In this document: in pieces, positions 24,873 to 33,299 of the stretch
Numbering within the stretch: position 1 is the stretch's first letter
How the letters are laid out: each line of letters begins with the position of its first letter
Assembly: GCF_000244975.1 (NCBI RefSeq)
Contig: NZ_CM001440.1
Location: forward strand, 4,572,325 to 4,636,324
Direction of reading: 5' to 3'
DNA length: 64,000 nt
Source: Saccharomonospora cyanea NA-134
Lineage (GTDB): Bacteria > Actinomycetota > Actinomycetes > Mycobacteriales > Pseudonocardiaceae
Position numbers and translations under genes: made by a program
The notes under the pieces: model-generated
Told to the model about the DNA's origin: nothing
The model's database searches: none
What the model saw: only the letters and a program-made list of their open reading frames with translations

Positions 24873-25436
24873 ATGGTCACCAACCCACAGCGGCGCACCG
24901 CGCTCGTCGACGCGGCGATCGAGGTACTCGCCAGGGACGGCGCGCGCGGCCTGACGTTCCGCGCTGTCGACGCCGAGGCGGGCGTACCGAAGGGCACCGC
25001 GTCCAACTACTTCGCCAACCGCGAGGACCTGCTCAACCAGGCGGCGGAGCGCATTCACCTACGCGTCGCCGTCGGCGCCGCCGAGGGCACCGAAACCGAC
25101 CCGCGGGCGTTGCTCACCCAGTTCATGCACCTGCTGCTGCACCGCATCTCCGACGATCGCGCCGGGTGGCTCGCGTTGCTGGAGTTGAGGCTGGAGGCCA
25201 CCCGGCGGCCGGAGCTGCGTGCGAAACTGACGAAGACCCTGCGCGACAACCTCGACACCAACATCGAGGGCCGCAGGCAGGGTGGTCTGCCGGGCGACGA
25301 CCTCACAACGGTGTTGCTGTACTACGCGATGACCGGGCTGATCCTGGAGCACCTCACGCTGCCCGACGTCCTCGCCGACGTCGACCTCGACGAGTTGGTG
25401 GCCGACTTCGTGGAACGCGCGCTGCCCGGAACGTGA
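24873..25436 (+). CDS. TetR/AcrR family regulator
   Basis: A 187-residue protein from ATG 24873 with AGGAGG eight bases upstream. The DNA-binding domain is RRTALVDAAIEVLARDGARG, LTFRAVDAEAGVPKGTASNY, FANREDLLNQAAE. The C-terminal helices (LLLHRISDDRAGWLALLELR, LEATRRPELRAKLTKTLRDN) form the ligand and dimer domain. It probably represses itself and the divergent reductase gene. Confidence 0.88.
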   Translation: MVTNPQRRTALVDAAIEVLARDGARGLTFRAVDAEAGVPKGTASNYFANREDLLNQAAERIHLRVAVGAAEGTETDPRALLTQFMHLLLHRISDDRAGWLALLELRLEATRRPELRAKLTKTLRDNLDTNIEGRRQGGLPGDDLTTVLLYYAMTGLILEHLTLPDVLADVDLDELVADFVERALPGT

Positions 25437-25437
25437 A

Positions 25438-25472
25438 AGGCCGCCCACGGTACGGGTGTCCGTGGGCGGCCT
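25438..25472. terminator. Bidirectional hairpin terminator
   Basis: A perfect 13-bp stem (25438-25450 with 25460-25472, loop of 9) immediately after the TetR stop and before the end of the convergent cutinase gene. It serves both. Confidence 0.8.
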
Positions 25473-25486
25473 GACGGTGACAGGGC

Positions 25487-26440
25487 CTACGCGGCCTGGA
25501 TCATGCGGTACCAGGGCGAGGTCTCGGCCAGCCGGTCGAGAGTCTCCTGGCCCATCATTCCCGTGAGCTGGTCGCGAGCGGTACGCACGGCACCGCGCGC
25601 CGCGCCGTCGTCACCGAGCAGCTGCTGGATCTGCCACGGTGTGCCGACCGGGATCGGCAGCGGAGGGCCGTGCGGCACCCGCTGCGGCTGCCGGTACAGG
25701 GTCTGTCCCGAGCCCAGATCGCGGGCCGGGTTCAGGTCGTAGCCGTGGTCCCCGCTGGCATACCCGACGAGCCCGTTGGCGAACGCCGCCAGGTTGGTGA
25801 TCATGTTGGTGGAGTTGCAGATTCCGTCGTTCTCGTTGCAGATGTCGTGTACGGCGAGATCACCGAAGTCGTGCCCGCCCCTCATGGTGACGCCGGGGAG
25901 GACGGTGGGCACGTTGGTCTCGATGCCTCCGGCGACACCGCCCGCGCCACCGTCGCCGAACGCCCGGCGCGGGTTCCCGTACAACACGCCGTGGAGCAGG
26001 TGGTGTGGGATGTCGCCGCTCCGGGCGAAGGCTTCGAGCGTGTCCCCCGCGACGACCGCGCCCTCCGAGTAACCGGCCAGCACGAGTCGGGAACCGGGAC
26101 ACGAGGCGTGGAAGTCGCGGACGGCGCGGTCGAGTTTCTCCACGCCGCCCGCGACGGACTCGTCGAGCGCTCGCTCGTCCAGACCGGGGAACACACCCGC
26201 GTAGTACGGCACCTGGATGATCTCCCACCCGGCGGGCGGATTCGCGTTGAACGCCGAGTTGTTCCAGTTGGTGAGCGTCTCGCCGTGCCCGTAGCCGTCG
26301 GTCTGGAACACCGCCGTGTCGGGACAGGCAGCCGTCTCCTGCGCCACCGCCGAGGGCACGGTGGCCACCGTCGTGACCGTCATGACCACAGCCGCCGCGA
26401 GCGTCGCGGCCGCCGCCTTCCGCATCGACCCCTTCCTCAT
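25487..26440 (-). CDS. Secreted cutinase-like serine esterase
   Basis: A 317-residue protein with a signal peptide (MRKAAAATLAAAVVMTVTTV, cleavage near SAVAQETA); a second ATG five codons in is possible. The nucleophile is in RLVLAGYSEGAVVAG, the aspartate region in CNENDGIC and the histidine in YASGDHGYDL, the cutinase-family order. Paired cysteines (ACPDTAVF...SCPGS; CNENDGIC) can form disulfides. Actinobacterial cutinase-like proteins hydrolyse lipid or polyester substrates outside the cell. Its ATG overlaps the stop of the upstream C39-type gene, so the two are coupled. Confidence 0.88.
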   Translation of the reverse strand: MRKGSMRKAAAATLAAAVVMTVTTVATVPSAVAQETAACPDTAVFQTDGYGHGETLTNWNNSAFNANPPAGWEIIQVPYYAGVFPGLDERALDESVAGGVEKLDRAVRDFHASCPGSRLVLAGYSEGAVVAGDTLEAFARSGDIPHHLLHGVLYGNPRRAFGDGGAGGVAGGIETNVPTVLPGVTMRGGHDFGDLAVHDICNENDGICNSTNMITNLAAFANGLVGYASGDHGYDLNPARDLGSGQTLYRQPQRVPHGPPLPIPVGTPWQIQQLLGDDGAARGAVRTARDQLTGMMGQETLDRLAETSPWYRMIQAA

Positions 26441-27096
26441 GCGCTGTATCCCTTCGGAGGAATGAGCGAAGCGAGGTGGTCGAAGGTGAGCCAGTAGATC
26501 TGGTTGCCTCCGAACGAAGCCGGGTCGGCGATCAACACGGTGCGGTCGACGTCGTTGTAGCCGATGACCGTGAAGTAGTGGTAGATCGTCTGGTCGGGCG
26601 GGTAACCGGGCGGCTGGTTACCGGGAGGCGCGACGATGTTCGCGACGATCGGGTAGTTGTTGTCGATGTTGAGCACGATGTCGCGCCACAGCAGGTCCTT
26701 CTGGGCCTGCGTGGGCGGGTCGTTGGGCATCTCCTTGGTCTCGTACCAGCCGACGTAGCCGCTCAGCACGCGGGTGACCTGGCCAATCCAGTCGGTACCG
26801 CCGGTGTGCGTGCCGAGTTCGGCAGCGAGGTCGGCCTGACTGCGGTGGATGCCGCGGGCCGACAGTGCGATGCGCACGGCCGCCGGTCCACACCAGTAGC
26901 CGGTCTCCTGGACCTGGTAGTCGACGTTGAGGACGACCTCCCCCGCCGCCTGCTCGTGAACGGCGGGCACGGCGGACGCGGTGGCCTGGCCGGTGACGGT
27001 CTGGCCGGCGGCTCCGGCGGTGGCCGACCCCACCAGCGGCGCGGCGAGCATGACCGTGAGCGCGGCGGCGGAGGCCGCCAGTTTTCGCTGACGCAT
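26437..27096 (-). CDS. Secreted C39-family peptidase-like protein
   Basis: A 219-residue protein from ATG 27096 (MRQRKLAASAAALTVMLAAP, signal peptide with cleavage near AGAAGQT). The mature domain has the papain-like triad of C39/NlpC-like proteins: cysteine in VQETGYWCGPAAVRIALSA, histidine in TIYHYFTVIGYNDVD and aspartate in VLIADPASFGGNQ. It likely cleaves peptides outside the cell. It is the first gene of a two-gene secreted-enzyme operon with the cutinase. Confidence 0.86.
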   Translation of the reverse strand: MRQRKLAASAAALTVMLAAPLVGSATAGAAGQTVTGQATASAVPAVHEQAAGEVVLNVDYQVQETGYWCGPAAVRIALSARGIHRSQADLAAELGTHTGGTDWIGQVTRVLSGYVGWYETKEMPNDPPTQAQKDLLWRDIVLNIDNNYPIVANIVAPPGNQPPGYPPDQTIYHYFTVIGYNDVDRTVLIADPASFGGNQIYWLTFDHLASLIPPKGYSA

Positions 27097-27164
27097 TCCT
27101 ACTCCCCTGACTCGAAAATCGGGACTCGATACTGCCAAGGGACTGCTGAAAACCACCAGCGATC

Positions 27165-27204
27165 GGGCTGGCGCACCTGTGACATCGCGCAGGTGCGCCA
27201 GCCC
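27165..27204. other. 15-bp perfect inverted repeat in a divergent promoter region
   Basis: GGGCTGGCGCACCTG (27165-27179) pairs perfectly with 27190-27204, loop of ten. It lies between the divergently transcribed C39-type gene and the HTH regulator, where a terminator is not expected, so it may be an operator, a leader structure or a relic. Confidence 0.6.
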
Positions 27205-27307
27205 GGGACATTAACGAAAAAGACTTCCGACCTTCGTCTGTTGACCCACGGATTCGCGCACCCTAACCTTTTCGCACCCGCAGTGCACCGGAAACCGAAA
27301 GGGGACC

Positions 27308-28273
27308 GTGCTCGACGTCCTCGAACCAGACAGCGAACAGGGCCGGGTCTACCGGGCCCTGACGATGCGGGGCCGGTCGGACCACCAGACCATCGCCCAC
27401 TACACCGGCCTGCCCGAGGAGACGGTCACCGACGTGTTGTGCACGCTGGCCGGGCTGGATCTCGTCCACCAAGTCGGCGGCGAACCAGCCCGGTGGGAGG
27501 CGGCACCGCCGGACCGCGTCCTGACCCTGGCCCTGTCGGAGGAGGAAAACCGCAGAGCACGGCTGTGGCAGGCGGGCGCGGAACTCGACCGGCTCTACCA
27601 CCAGGCGCGAGCGACGAGCGGCCCGCTGCGTTACGTGGAGCCGATCGAGCATCCGGAGACCCTCATCATGCTCACCACCCGGCTCCAGGAGCAGGCGAGG
27701 GAGCAGGTGCGCTGGCTCGACCGCCCGCCGTACTACAGCAAGCCGCACCATTTCCGAAGCCAGGAGGAGACCCAGACGCGCAGAATGGCCGCGGGAATTC
27801 GCTATCGCACCCTCTACAGCCAGGCCGTCTACGCCGACCGGGAATTGTTCTCCACGATGACGCGTATGGCCGGACGCGGGGAACGCGTGCGCGTACTTCC
27901 GGAACTTCCGGTGAAACTCACGATCGGCGACTCCACCTCGGCACTGCTGGTTCCCGAACCCGACAACGCGGGATTGGAGGGCGCACTTCTGGTACGCCCT
28001 TCGGGATTGTTGCAAGCGCTCATCGGAGTCTTCGAAACACTGTGGACTCTGGGGATTCCGGTGACCGAGGTCGGTGGCGCGCAGAGCCTGCCCGAGCAGG
28101 ACCGCGCCATCCTCACACTCATGTCGGCGGGCGCCACGGACGAGACGATCGCCCGCCGCCTCGACATGTCGCGACGCACGGTGGTGCGGCGGATCGCCTC
28201 GCTGCTCGACCGGCTGGGCGCCACGACCCGCTTCCAGGCAGGCGTGCAGGCGGCGAAGCGCGGACTGCTTTGA
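27308..28273 (+). CDS. HTH regulator: TrmB-like N-terminus, LuxR-type C-terminus
   Basis: A 321-residue protein from GTG. The N-terminus (EQGRVYRALTMRGRSDHQTI, AHYTGLPEETVTDVLCTLAG) resembles a TrmB winged helix, the middle has a phospholipase-D-like regulatory core (ERVRVLPELPVKLTIGDSTS, LLVPEPDNAGLEGALLVRPS), and the C-terminus is a LuxR-type helix-turn-helix (LPEQDRAILTLMSAGATDET, IARRLDMSRRTVVRRIASLL). This arrangement is common in actinomycetes. It is divergent from the secreted-enzyme operon and may control it; a long palindrome lies between them. Confidence 0.82.
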   Translation: MLDVLEPDSEQGRVYRALTMRGRSDHQTIAHYTGLPEETVTDVLCTLAGLDLVHQVGGEPARWEAAPPDRVLTLALSEEENRRARLWQAGAELDRLYHQARATSGPLRYVEPIEHPETLIMLTTRLQEQAREQVRWLDRPPYYSKPHHFRSQEETQTRRMAAGIRYRTLYSQAVYADRELFSTMTRMAGRGERVRVLPELPVKLTIGDSTSALLVPEPDNAGLEGALLVRPSGLLQALIGVFETLWTLGIPVTEVGGAQSLPEQDRAILTLMSAGATDETIARRLDMSRRTVVRRIASLLDRLGATTRFQAGVQAAKRGLL

Positions 28274-28287
28274 CGCTTCGCCGCCTG
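28247..28287. terminator. Hairpin terminator overlapping the regulator's stop
   Basis: CAGGCGGCGAAGCG (28247-28260) and its perfect 14-nt complement (28274-28287), loop of 13 containing the TGA stop. It separates the regulator from the convergent glycosyltransferase gene. Confidence 0.7.
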
Positions 28288-28302
28288 AGAGCCGCGCGCG
28301 GA

Positions 28303-29463
28303 TCAGAGCATCCGCTCCACAATGTCGGCGGCGGCACCCGCACCACCGGCCGCGCGCAACTCGGCGCTGTGGCGGGCGAGCGCCTCGGCCGCCTCCGCCG
28401 ACCCGGCGATCGACGACACCGCCTCCCTCAGCGAGTCGGGCGTGACCTCGGAGGCGGGCAGGTGCACGCCGACGCCCAGCTCGGCGAGGCGATCGGCGTT
28501 GAGGAACTGGTCGACGGCCTGCGGCACGGCCACCATCGGCACCCCGTGGTACAGCCCCTCGGAGCAGCCGCCCATCCCGGCGTGCGTGACGAATGCCGAC
28601 GCGTGCTTCAGTACCGCGAGTTGCGGCACCCACCGGTGCAGTTCGATGTTCTCAGGCACCGGTCCGAGCGCGGACGCGTCGACGTACCGCCCGATGGAGA
28701 CGACCACCTGCCAGTCGAGCCCACCGAACGCCTCCAGGCACGCGCGGTAGAACTCGGGCCGGTCGGTGTAGGCGGAGCCGAGTGACACGAGCAGCAACGG
28801 CTTGTCGGGCTTCGGCCACTCGCCCTGGTGCGTTCGACGGTCCAGCGAAGGCCCGACGAACGTGTAGACCGACTCGTCGACCCGGTCGGCGTTGGGCTGC
28901 ATGGCCTTCGGGATCAACACGGCGCACCGGGGTGGGCGCCCGGTGAAGGTGTCGACGTCGCAGTCGATGCCGATCTCGGCGAGCCAGCGTTCGAACCGAT
29001 GCTGGTAGGCCTTTCCTTCCGGGGTGTCGAGGAAGGCCATCGCCTCCGCCATGTCGGCCTCGTAGCCCTCCCAGGCCACCATCGCCGACGACAGTTGCAG
29101 CAGCGGCAGGTTCCAGCGGTGGGCCAGGGCCCGGCCGGCGTATCCGCCGATGTCGTAGAGCACGGCGTCCGGCCGGTCGTTCGCGAGTGCGGCCTCCAGT
29201 TGAGGCAGCACCCCTCGACCTTCGTCGAGGAACAGCTCCATGGCCTCGACGCCGCCGTCGGGCCACTGCTCCCCGCGCGTCTCGTCGGGCAGGTCGGAGT
29301 CGACGATCAGGGGTGTCGCCCCCGACGAGGCGGCGGCCTCCGCGAAGGACGCGGGCACGGCCATGCTGACGCGGTGGCCGCGCTCGACGAGCTCGGCGAG
29401 GACGGGCAGGTGCGGATTGACGTGGCCGTGGGCACCCACGGTGACCATCAGGATGTGAGACAA
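28303..29463 (-). CDS. GT1 family glycosyltransferase (MGT type)
   Basis: A 386-residue protein. The likely start is TTG at 29463, with GGAG seven bases upstream, giving the family opening SHILMVTVGAHGHVNPHLPV; an in-frame ATG follows five codons later. The nucleotide-sugar site is in LLLVSLGSAYTDRPEFY and HRWVPQLAVLKHASAFVTHA, GMGGCSEGLYHGVPMVAVPQ, AVDQFLNADRLAELGVGVHL, matching macrolide-type UDP-sugar transferases. It adds a sugar to a small lipophilic acceptor. It is divergent from the FGGY-kinase operon; the acceptor is unknown. Confidence 0.88.
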   Translation of the reverse strand: MSHILMVTVGAHGHVNPHLPVLAELVERGHRVSMAVPASFAEAAASSGATPLIVDSDLPDETRGEQWPDGGVEAMELFLDEGRGVLPQLEAALANDRPDAVLYDIGGYAGRALAHRWNLPLLQLSSAMVAWEGYEADMAEAMAFLDTPEGKAYQHRFERWLAEIGIDCDVDTFTGRPPRCAVLIPKAMQPNADRVDESVYTFVGPSLDRRTHQGEWPKPDKPLLLVSLGSAYTDRPEFYRACLEAFGGLDWQVVVSIGRYVDASALGPVPENIELHRWVPQLAVLKHASAFVTHAGMGGCSEGLYHGVPMVAVPQAVDQFLNADRLAELGVGVHLPASEVTPDSLREAVSSIAGSAEAAEALARHSAELRAAGGAGAAADIVERML

Positions 29464-29606
29464 GAGAAAGCTCCAGCAGTGAGGTCGACTCGGGCATGAC
29501 GAACCAGCCGTCGTCACGCGACGGCTGTGCGCGGTCTTCCTCAGAGGTAGAACTGCTGTTGCATGCACTCACCGTAGCAGTCCGGGTGCCGACAGCGGGA
29601 ACTTGT

Positions 29607-29626
29607 CTCAGAAATCGATTTCTGAG
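29607..29626. promoter_or_regulatory. 20-bp perfect palindrome, LacI-family operator type
   Basis: CTCAGAAATCGATTTCTGAG is a perfect palindrome with a central CG, the usual LacI/GalR operator pattern. It ends 12 bases before the ATG of the FGGY kinase and overlaps the ribosome site region, so binding would block the promoter or initiation. No LacI gene is adjacent; the nearest one encoded here is at 47313-48311. Confidence 0.7.
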
Positions 29627-29638
29627 AGGCTGCGCTTC

Positions 29639-31138
29639 ATGCGGGACATGCGACGGCGCGGATACCTCGGAGTCGACATCGGCACCTCCAGCAGCAAGGG
29701 CGTGCTGGTGGAGCCCAGCGGGCACATCCTCCGCACGGCCGTGCGGGAGCACGCGGTCGACCGCCCCGCTCCCGGACACGTGGAGATGGACGCCGAAGTC
29801 TGGTGGCGCGAGTTCACCGAGCTCGCCGACGAACTCACCGCGCCCGGCGACGTCGACGTGGTGGCCGTGGGAGTCAGCGGCATGGGCCCGTGCGTGCTGG
29901 TGACCGACGACGAGGGAACCCCGCTGCGTCCGGCGATCCTCTACGGCGTCGACACACGCGCGGGCGCGCAGATCGACGCGCTGAACGACGAACTCGGCGC
30001 CGAGACGATCTTCGCCCGCTGCGGCTCGATGCTGTCCAGCCAGGCGGTGGGGCCGAAGCTGCGCTGGATCGCGGAACACGAACCGGAGACCTACGCGCGG
30101 GCGCGGCGGCTGTTCATGCCGAGTTCGTGGCTCGCCTACCGGCTCACCGGCGAGTACGTGCTCGACTTCCACTCCGCCAGCCAGTGCACGCCCCTGTTCG
30201 ACACGGTCGAAAACGGCTGGCACGAGCCGTGGACGCGACACGTCTGCCCGGAGCTGGAACTGCCGCCGCTGCGCTGGACCGGGGAGGCTGCGGGCGTGAC
30301 GGCGCGCGAGGTGGCGGGCATCCCGGCGGGCGTGCCCGTGATCACGGGCACCATCGACGCGTGGTCGGAGGCCGTGAGCGTCGACGCGCAGAACCCCGGC
30401 GACCTCATGGTCATGTACGGCACCACGATGTTTCTGATCAACACCACGCGCGAGCGGCTGACCACGCCTGCCATGTGGGGCACGGTGGGCGCGGTTCCGG
30501 GGACGCGCAACCTCGCGGGCGGCATGGCGACGTCCGGTGCCATCACGGCGTGGTTGCGCGAACTCACCGGCGGGCCCGACTACCCCACGATGCTGGCGGA
30601 GGCCCGCGATTCCGGCGCCGGTGCGAACGGGCTGCTGGTGTTGCCGTACTTCGCCGGGGAACGCACACCGATCTTCGACCCGGACGCCCGTGGCGTCATC
30701 GCCGGGCTGACCCTGAGCCACACGCGCGGCGACCTGTATCGCGCGGTGCTGGAGGCCACGGCGTTCGGCGTGCGCCACAACGTCGAGGCGCTGCGCGAGG
30801 TCGGCTCGGACATCTCCCGCGTCGTCGCCGTCGGCGGCGGCACACAGGGCGAGTTGTGGACTCAGATCGTCACCGACGTCACCGGCCTGCCCCAGGTCGT
30901 GCCGAGCGTGACCATCGGCGCGAGCTACGGCGCGGCGTTCCTCGCCGCCGGTCTCGTCGACGACGTGAGCATGGCCGACTGGAACCCGCCCGCCCGTGTG
31001 TGCGAGCCGAACGAGAACGTGCGCGCCACCTACGACGCGCTCTACGAGCAGTACCGAGCCCTGTATCCGTCGAGCCGGGACGTGCAACACGCCTTGGCCG
31101 CACAACAGCGAATCTCATCCCGCGGAGGAGAGTCATGA
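29639..31138 (+). CDS. FGGY family carbohydrate kinase
   Basis: A 499-residue protein from ATG 29639; a second ATG at 29648 is possible, and an upstream TTG at 29603 would overlap the operator. The N-domain has YLGVDIGTSSSKGVLVEPSG (phosphate loop) and the C-domain SGAITAWLRELTGGPDYPTM, LLVLPYFAGERTPIFDPDA, ISRVVAVGGGTQGELWTQIV (FGGY ATPase signatures). It phosphorylates a sugar or polyol in the cytoplasm. With the fucose-isomerase-like gene behind it (ATGA overlap), it may act as a fuculokinase- or xylulokinase-like enzyme in sugar catabolism; exact substrate unknown. No transporter is encoded nearby. Confidence 0.88.
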   Translation: MRDMRRRGYLGVDIGTSSSKGVLVEPSGHILRTAVREHAVDRPAPGHVEMDAEVWWREFTELADELTAPGDVDVVAVGVSGMGPCVLVTDDEGTPLRPAILYGVDTRAGAQIDALNDELGAETIFARCGSMLSSQAVGPKLRWIAEHEPETYARARRLFMPSSWLAYRLTGEYVLDFHSASQCTPLFDTVENGWHEPWTRHVCPELELPPLRWTGEAAGVTAREVAGIPAGVPVITGTIDAWSEAVSVDAQNPGDLMVMYGTTMFLINTTRERLTTPAMWGTVGAVPGTRNLAGGMATSGAITAWLRELTGGPDYPTMLAEARDSGAGANGLLVLPYFAGERTPIFDPDARGVIAGLTLSHTRGDLYRAVLEATAFGVRHNVEALREVGSDISRVVAVGGGTQGELWTQIVTDVTGLPQVVPSVTIGASYGAAFLAAGLVDDVSMADWNPPARVCEPNENVRATYDALYEQYRALYPSSRDVQHALAAQQRISSRGGES

Positions 31139-32751
31139 GTCATCCGTCCACACCGGAACGCACCGCGTACCTCGTCGCGAGCGGCGACCTCCGCGAGTCG
31201 GCCAACGTCGCGGGCTGGCCCACGCAGGTGGAGCTGGAACGCATCGTCACCGCCGCGCTGGCCGAGCACGGCTGGCGGGTCGTGCGCGCCAACGACGTCG
31301 ACCCGAAGACGGGCCACGGTTTCATCTCCAGTCAGCGCATGGGCATCGAGGTATTCAAGACCGTCCCGAAGGACGTGCCGCTGATCGTGGCCGAGGCCGT
31401 GTGGCAGTACAGCCACCACGTGCTGCCGGGGCTGCGCACCCACGAGGGCCCGATCCTCACGGTGGCTAACTTCGTCGGCGACTGGCCCGGTCTCGTGGGG
31501 TTGCTGGGCCTGAACGCCGGGTTGACGAAGATGGGCAAGCCGTACTCCACGATCTGGACGGTGGACGGCAGCGACGACTTCTTCCGCGACGGCATCCGCT
31601 CGTGGCTGGAGACCGGCACGATCACCCACGACGACTCGCACGTGCGCGACCTGCCCACCGACCTGCCCGCCACGCCCGAGACCGAACTCGGCGAGCAGCT
31701 CGCCGCTCGGCTGCTGGAGGACAAGGCCATCATCGGCGTGTTCGACGAGGGCTGCATGGGCATGTACAACGCGATCATCGATGACGAGCTGCTCAACCCC
31801 ATCGGTGTCTACAAGGAGCGGCTGTCGCAGAGCGCGCTGTGGGCGGAGATGCAGCGCGTGGACGACGCGGAGGCCGACGCCGTGGGCGAGTGGCTGAAGG
31901 CGGCGGGCATGACGTTCCGCCTCGGCACCGACGAGGCCACCGAGCTGACCGAGAACCAGTTGCGCTGGCAGTACAAGATGTACATCGCGGCGCTGCGCAT
32001 CAGCGACGACTTCGGTCTCGACGCCGTGGGCATCCAGTACCAGCAGGGCCTCAAGGACCTCGCGCCCGCGTCCGACCTGGTGGAGGGCCTGCTGAACAAC
32101 GCGCAGCGCCCGCCGGTGACCAGCCGCGACGGCTCCCGCGTGCTGTGGGACGGGCAGCCGCTGCCGCACTTCAACGAGGTCGACGAGGGCGCGGCGGTCG
32201 ACGCGCTGGTGACCAACCGCGTGTGGACGGCGCTGGGCTTCGACCCGGCCACCACGCTGCACGACGTGCGCTGGGGCGAGGAATACGACGGCGAGTTCGT
32301 GTGGGTGTACGAGATCTCGGGCTCGGTGCCGCCCTCGCACTTCCCGAACGGGTACGCCGACGCCGAGGGCTGGCGGCAGGGCAACGTGTTCTTCCCGGCG
32401 GGCGGCGCCACGATCAACGGCGTGTCGAAGCCGGGCGAGCTCGTGTGGTCGCGCGTCTACATCGCCGACGGCGGCCTGCACGTCGACATCGGCCGGGCCA
32501 GCGTCGTGGAGCTGCCCGAGGAGGAGACCAGGCGGCGCAAGGAGGCCACGAACCCCGAATGGCCGATCGCCCACGTCGTGCTGCACGGCGTGACCCGCGA
32601 CCAGTTCATGGCGCGGCACAAGGCCAACCACGTGCAGATCGCCTACGCCCCGGACGCCGCGGCGGCCGACAGGGCGCTGACGGCGAAGGCGACGATGTTC
32701 GCCCGCCTCGGCGTGGCGGTGCACCTGTGCGGGGACGTCTCGGTCGCGTAG
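31135..32751 (+). CDS. L-fucose/arabinose isomerase-fold protein
   Basis: A 538-residue protein with GGAGGAG six bases before the ATG. The length and segments (HGWRVVRANDVDPKTGHGFI, VPLIVAEAVWQYSHHVLPGL, IIGVFDEGCMGMYNAIIDDE, DAVGIQYQQGLKDLAPASDL, GVTRDQFMARHKANHVQIAY) match the family of L-fucose isomerase-like proteins, with the acidic metal ligands expected around EG and D residues. It would interconvert an aldose and ketose for the preceding kinase. It is the last gene of a two-gene operon followed by a hairpin. Its substrate may not be fucose itself. Confidence 0.82.
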   Translation: MSHPSTPERTAYLVASGDLRESANVAGWPTQVELERIVTAALAEHGWRVVRANDVDPKTGHGFISSQRMGIEVFKTVPKDVPLIVAEAVWQYSHHVLPGLRTHEGPILTVANFVGDWPGLVGLLGLNAGLTKMGKPYSTIWTVDGSDDFFRDGIRSWLETGTITHDDSHVRDLPTDLPATPETELGEQLAARLLEDKAIIGVFDEGCMGMYNAIIDDELLNPIGVYKERLSQSALWAEMQRVDDAEADAVGEWLKAAGMTFRLGTDEATELTENQLRWQYKMYIAALRISDDFGLDAVGIQYQQGLKDLAPASDLVEGLLNNAQRPPVTSRDGSRVLWDGQPLPHFNEVDEGAAVDALVTNRVWTALGFDPATTLHDVRWGEEYDGEFVWVYEISGSVPPSHFPNGYADAEGWRQGNVFFPAGGATINGVSKPGELVWSRVYIADGGLHVDIGRASVVELPEEETRRRKEATNPEWPIAHVVLHGVTRDQFMARHKANHVQIAYAPDAAAADRALTAKATMFARLGVAVHLCGDVSVA

Positions 32752-32767
32752 GCGACGAGGGCGGAGC

Positions 32768-32808
32768 GGCCCACCGGGCACCCGGCTTTCGCGGGTGTCC
32801 GGCGGGCC
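32768..32808 (+). terminator. Hairpin after the isomerase gene
   Basis: A GC-rich stem of about 17 bp with one mismatch and a GU pair (32768-32784 with 32792-32808, loop GCTTTCG), 17 bases after the isomerase stop. It probably ends the kinase-isomerase transcript. Confidence 0.7.
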
Positions 32809-32868
32809 GTGGTCGCTCCGGCACGGGAGGCCACCTGACGCCGGCCCCTCGCAGTCCTGACGAAATCC

Positions 32869-33087
32869 CTATGGCCGATGGGGTGGGCGTGGGTTCTCCT
32901 CGGCTTCGACACCGGCCCTATCTCGACGGACGACTGCCTCGATGTTCAGGAACGAATAACCGGTACGGAAGAAGTATTCGGCTGTCGACAGTGCCGTAGT
33001 TCCCTCTGCCAACGCCACTACGAGTCGACCGAGCTCGTCTCTGGTGAGAGTCAACGTCACCTGGTCCCCGCCCGCATCAGCCTTCAC
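32869..33087 (-). CDS. Small protein, candidate stray immunity gene
   Basis: A 72-residue protein from GTG (KADAGGDQVTLTLTRDELGR, LVVALAEGTTALSTAEYFFR, TGYSFLNIEAVVRR). GGAAGGA precedes the start. The compact beta-alpha domain resembles small proteins that accompany RHS toxins in actinomycetes. It lies directly downstream of a 57-bp relic of the RHS core (33103-33159), the position an immunity gene would have held in a former cassette. No toxin tip remains beside it. Immunity function is inference. Confidence 0.5.
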   Translation of the reverse strand: MKADAGGDQVTLTLTRDELGRLVVALAEGTTALSTAEYFFRTGYSFLNIEAVVRRDRAGVEAEENPRPPHRP

Positions 33088-33102
33088 GGCGGTCCTTCCG
33101 CT

Positions 33103-33159
33103 GGCTCCGCCACACAGTCACCCGAGGCAGGCGTGTGCGCCGACGTCAACCGCCGCAGG
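33103..33159 (-). pseudogene. 57-bp relic of the RHS core
   Basis: This segment matches 39030-39086 inside the RHS gene at 55 of 57 positions, in the same orientation. It encodes the RHS peptide LRRLTSAHTPASGDC on the minus strand, with no frame continuing on either side. It is a recombination scar of an RHS gene copy. Confidence 0.75.
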
Positions 33160-33299
33160 GGACGTCGCGGTCGGAGAGGCGGATGAAGACAGCGCGTTCC
33201 GCCCGAACCGGCTCAGTAAGGGATGCCCGGTGGGGCCGTGGACACTCACCGACACCGCCCCACCCGACGGACAGGGGTTTCCATAGGGCAACCTTGGCT

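Noticed and set aside
26476-28785. 769-codon plus-strand frame across the C39-type gene, the regulator and part of the glycosyltransferase gene
   Set aside because: It crosses three well-supported genes and their intergenic hairpins, and has shadow-like composition.
29803-31134. Upstream extension of the isomerase frame through the kinase gene
   Set aside because: Out-of-frame shadow of the kinase; the isomerase starts at 31135 behind a strong ribosome site.
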